DNA of 7,277 nucleotides, taken from an uncultured Lachnobacterium sp. Its GTDB lineage: Bacteria; Bacillota; Clostridia; Lachnospirales; Lachnospiraceae. The position numbers were made by a program, and so were the translations under genes. The notes below the pieces were generated by a model. The model was not told where the DNA came from. It did not search any database and worked only from the letters and a program-made list of their open reading frames with translations. The stretch is taken from assembly GCA_900549895.1 (NCBI GenBank), contig URQG01000092.1:1-7277 (forward strand). The letters are read 5' to 3'. Positions within the stretch are counted from its first letter, which is position 1. Each line of letters begins with the position of its first letter. Shown in pieces: positions 6,217 through 7,277 of the stretch.

Positions 6217-6471
6217 ATGAGTAAGAAAAATGTGATCGTTTCTAATGTAGCTGAAGGACATGATAATCCAATCGCTGAACTTGTTCAGGTTGCTTGTAAG
6301 TTTGACAGTGACATTATATTAGAAAGCGATAACCGTCGTATTAATGCGAAGAGTATTATGGGTATCATGGCTTTTAATCCATCTGAAGGAATGTCTGTTG
6401 ACATTGTTACTGAAGGAAAGGATGAACAGGAAGCACTTGTAGCAATTGAAAAGTTTTTAGTATGTGAATAA
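6217..6471 (+). CDS. HPr-family phosphocarrier-like protein with variant active-site loop
   Basis: 84 residues, the normal length of HPr, the histidine phosphocarrier of the PTS sugar uptake system. His15 (phosphorylated by enzyme I in HPr) and Ser46 in the AKSIMGIM block (44-51, the regulatory site for HPr kinase in Firmicutes) are both in register. The C-terminal DIVTEGKDEQEALVAIEKFL is a typical HPr beta-strand and helix. The active-site loop is altered: the usual G-[LIV]-H-A-R-P-A becomes E-G-H-D-N-P-I, so Arg17, which stabilises phosphohistidine, is Asn, and Ala16 is Asp. It may be a poor phosphocarrier and rather a regulatory homologue, in the way Crh keeps Ser46 but not His15. It starts a two-gene unit with the DUF6465 gene, 17 bases downstream; no enzyme I or PTS permease is adjacent. 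No symbol is given because equivalence to ptsH is uncertain. Confidence 0.88.
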   Translation: MSKKNVIVSNVAEGHDNPIAELVQVACKFDSDIILESDNRRINAKSIMGIMAFNPSEGMSVDIVTEGKDEQEALVAIEKFLVCE

Positions 6472-6488
6472 TCCAGTAGGAGGACAAG

Positions 6489-7016
6489 ATGATGCAGAAC
6501 AAAAAGTTAAACAAGACAAGTTCGAACGCAAAGTTAGTAAAGACTCCGGAAGTTAAGGCAGAAGTGAAAGAAGCGGTTCAGGACGTGGCAAACAAGGCAA
6601 AAGATGTTGCAGCAAAGACAGCAGATGTAGCAGAGAAGACTGTGAAAACGGTTGAGACAAAGGCTGCAAATGTAGCGGAGAAGACACAGACTGCGGCAGA
6701 GAAAACAAAGGATGCTGCAGAGAAGACCGTTAAGACAGTTGAAACGAAGGCTAAGGCGGTTGAGACGAAAGCCAAGGCTGCTAAGAAAACAGTTAAAAAG
6801 GCTGTTAAGGAAATTTTAAAGCCTGAGATCACAGTACAGTATCAGAACCTTGAAGTTACTACTGAAACAGTAGAGGAACGTGTGAAAGCACAGTTCGCAG
6901 CTGAGGGACACAGAGTTGGCACAATCAAGAAGCTGAACATTTATGTGAAGCCGGAAGAGTATGCTGTATATTATGTAATCAATGATAAGTTCACAGGAAG
7001 AGTTGATTTATTCTAA
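6489..7016 (+). CDS. DUF6465 family protein with Lys/Ala/Thr/Glu-rich repeat region
   Basis: 175 residues. Residues about 20-108 are a highly charged, low-complexity helical region of Ala-Glu-Lys-Thr and Val-Glu-Thr-Lys-Ala repeats, similar in composition to LEA-like or amphipathic coiled-coil proteins. Residues about 112-175 form a compact alpha/beta domain (EITVQYQ, EERVKAQF, GHRVGTIKKLNIYVKPEEYAVYYVIN) that I recognise as DUF6465, function unknown. There is no signal peptide or membrane helix, so it is predicted cytoplasmic; the strongly basic repeats could contact DNA, RNA or acidic surfaces. AGGAGG at 6478-6483 serves ATG 6489 (spacing 5) or ATG 6492 (spacing 8), so the exact start may be one codon later. 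It follows the HPr-like gene closely and is ended by a strong terminator. Confidence 0.88.
   Translation: MMQNKKLNKTSSNAKLVKTPEVKAEVKEAVQDVANKAKDVAAKTADVAEKTVKTVETKAANVAEKTQTAAEKTKDAAEKTVKTVETKAKAVETKAKAAKKTVKKAVKEILKPEITVQYQNLEVTTETVEERVKAQFAAEGHRVGTIKKLNIYVKPEEYAVYYVINDKFTGRVDLF
6630..6752 (+). repeat. Imperfect coding repeats in the DUF6465 gene
   Basis: The 12-residue unit AEKTVKTVETKA occurs at residues 48-59 (6630-6665) and again at 77-88 (6717-6752), with partial copies (AEKTQTA, AEKTKDA) between and VETKAKA after. The two copies are identical in protein but differ at six third-codon positions, so the repeat is old and has been held by selection on the protein. Confidence 0.8.
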
Positions 7017-7055
7017 TTCTTACATAGAGTGTTATCGGCAAAGATAAACCAGATC

Positions 7056-7090
7056 AAAAAGATCCCGAGAGTATTCTCGGGATCTTTTTT
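7056..7090 (+). terminator. Strong rho-independent terminator after the DUF6465 gene
   Basis: The 15-base arm AAAAAGATCCCGAGA (7056-7070) and its exact complement (7075-7089) enclose the loop GTAT, with a GC-rich centre and six T at 7085-7090. The matching A-run on the other side means it could also act on minus-strand transcripts. Confidence 0.95.
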
Positions 7091-7109
7091 GTATAGACTT
7101 AAGAAGCAC

Positions 7110-7141
7110 AAAAAAAGAAATCCTTACAATAAGGATTTCTT
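7110..7141 (-). terminator. Rho-independent terminator of the tRNA unit
   Basis: Read on the minus strand, AAGAAATCCTTA (7141-7130) pairs perfectly with TAAGGATTTCTT (7126-7115) around the loop TTG. The arm runs into seven U in total (complement of the A-run 7110-7116). It lies eight bases beyond the 3' end of tRNA-Gly. Confidence 0.88.
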
Positions 7142-7149
7142 CTTAACAG

Positions 7150-7220
7150 AGCGGGTGATGGGAATCGAACCCACGTATCCAGCTTGGAAGGCTGGTGTTC
7201 TACCATTGAACTACACCCGC
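7150..7220 (-). tRNA. tRNA-Gly(TCC)
   Basis: On the minus strand the acceptor arms GCGGGTG and CACCCGC pair perfectly. The anticodon stem CCAGC/GCTGG encloses loop CTTCCAA with anticodon TCC (plus-strand 7186-7188), which reads GGA glycine codons. The T-arm GTGGG-TTCGATT-CCCAT is normal, and the discriminator at 7150 is U as expected for tRNA-Gly. CCA is not encoded, so it must be added after transcription. Confidence 0.97.
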
Positions 7221-7224
7221 ATAA

Positions 7225-7277
7225 TGCCTAGTTCCGGAATCGAACCAGAGACACGAGGATTTTCAGTCCTCTGCTCT
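7225..7277 (-). tRNA. tRNA-Phe(GAA), 5' end beyond the window
   Basis: The minus strand shows the D-stem 3' arm, anticodon stem GAGGA/TCCTC with loop CTGAAAA (anticodon GAA, plus-strand 7262-7264), T-arm TCTGG-TTCGATT-CCGGA, acceptor 3' arm ACTAGGC and discriminator A. About 20 bases of the 5' part lie past 7277. CCA is not encoded. It sits four bases upstream of tRNA-Gly in the same direction, so the two are almost certainly cut from one precursor. Confidence 0.95.

Overview
The window reads as one end of a contig from a low-to-mid-GC Firmicute, most likely a gut Lachnospiraceae member. This is inferred from purine-rich AGGAGG-type ribosome binding sites, the codon style, and neighbouring proteins I recognise as typical of that family (DUF3737, DUF6465, an HPr-like protein and two long hypothetical membrane-anchored proteins). 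Positions 5-37 are not biological: they match the Illumina Nextera Read 1 transposase adapter. The assembly therefore begins in library adapter, and the first gene is truncated.

Layout, left to right. (1) 39-746: C-terminal part of a membrane-anchored protein with a solute-binding-protein-like tail, followed by a membrane-anchored NodB-type polysaccharide deacetylase (820-1530) with all five catalytic motifs. (2) A promoter at about 1565-1593 precedes a plus-strand cluster. It holds a DUF3737 beta-helix protein, a membrane-anchored SH3b protein, a small acidic protein with a Pro/Gly hinge and an Arg/Cys tail, and an 843-residue membrane-anchored protein with a propeller-like middle and a C39-peptidase-like C-terminus that seems to have lost its catalytic Cys and His. 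A perfect 11-bp hairpin lies immediately before the ribosome binding site of this last gene. (3) A second promoter (6150-6178) drives an HPr-family protein with a non-standard active-site loop and a DUF6465 protein with a Lys/Ala/Thr/Glu repeat region. A strong intrinsic terminator ends this unit. (4) On the minus strand, tRNA-Phe(GAA), cut by the window edge, and tRNA-Gly(TCC) converge on the plus-strand genes and have their own terminator.

Several products in the first two blocks are predicted to be anchored in the membrane with their bulk outside (solute-binding-like protein, deacetylase, SH3b, C39-like). The theme is thus cell-envelope or surface function, but no biochemical pathway can be assigned. 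I see no CRISPR array, insertion sequence, phage gene or obvious defence system. The most interesting leads are the pseudo-C39 protein and its hairpin leader, the variant HPr, and the Arg/Cys-tailed small protein. No stretch longer than 300 bases lacks a gene; the longest gap (6055-6216, 162 bases) holds the second promoter and otherwise only weak AT-rich inverted repeats.
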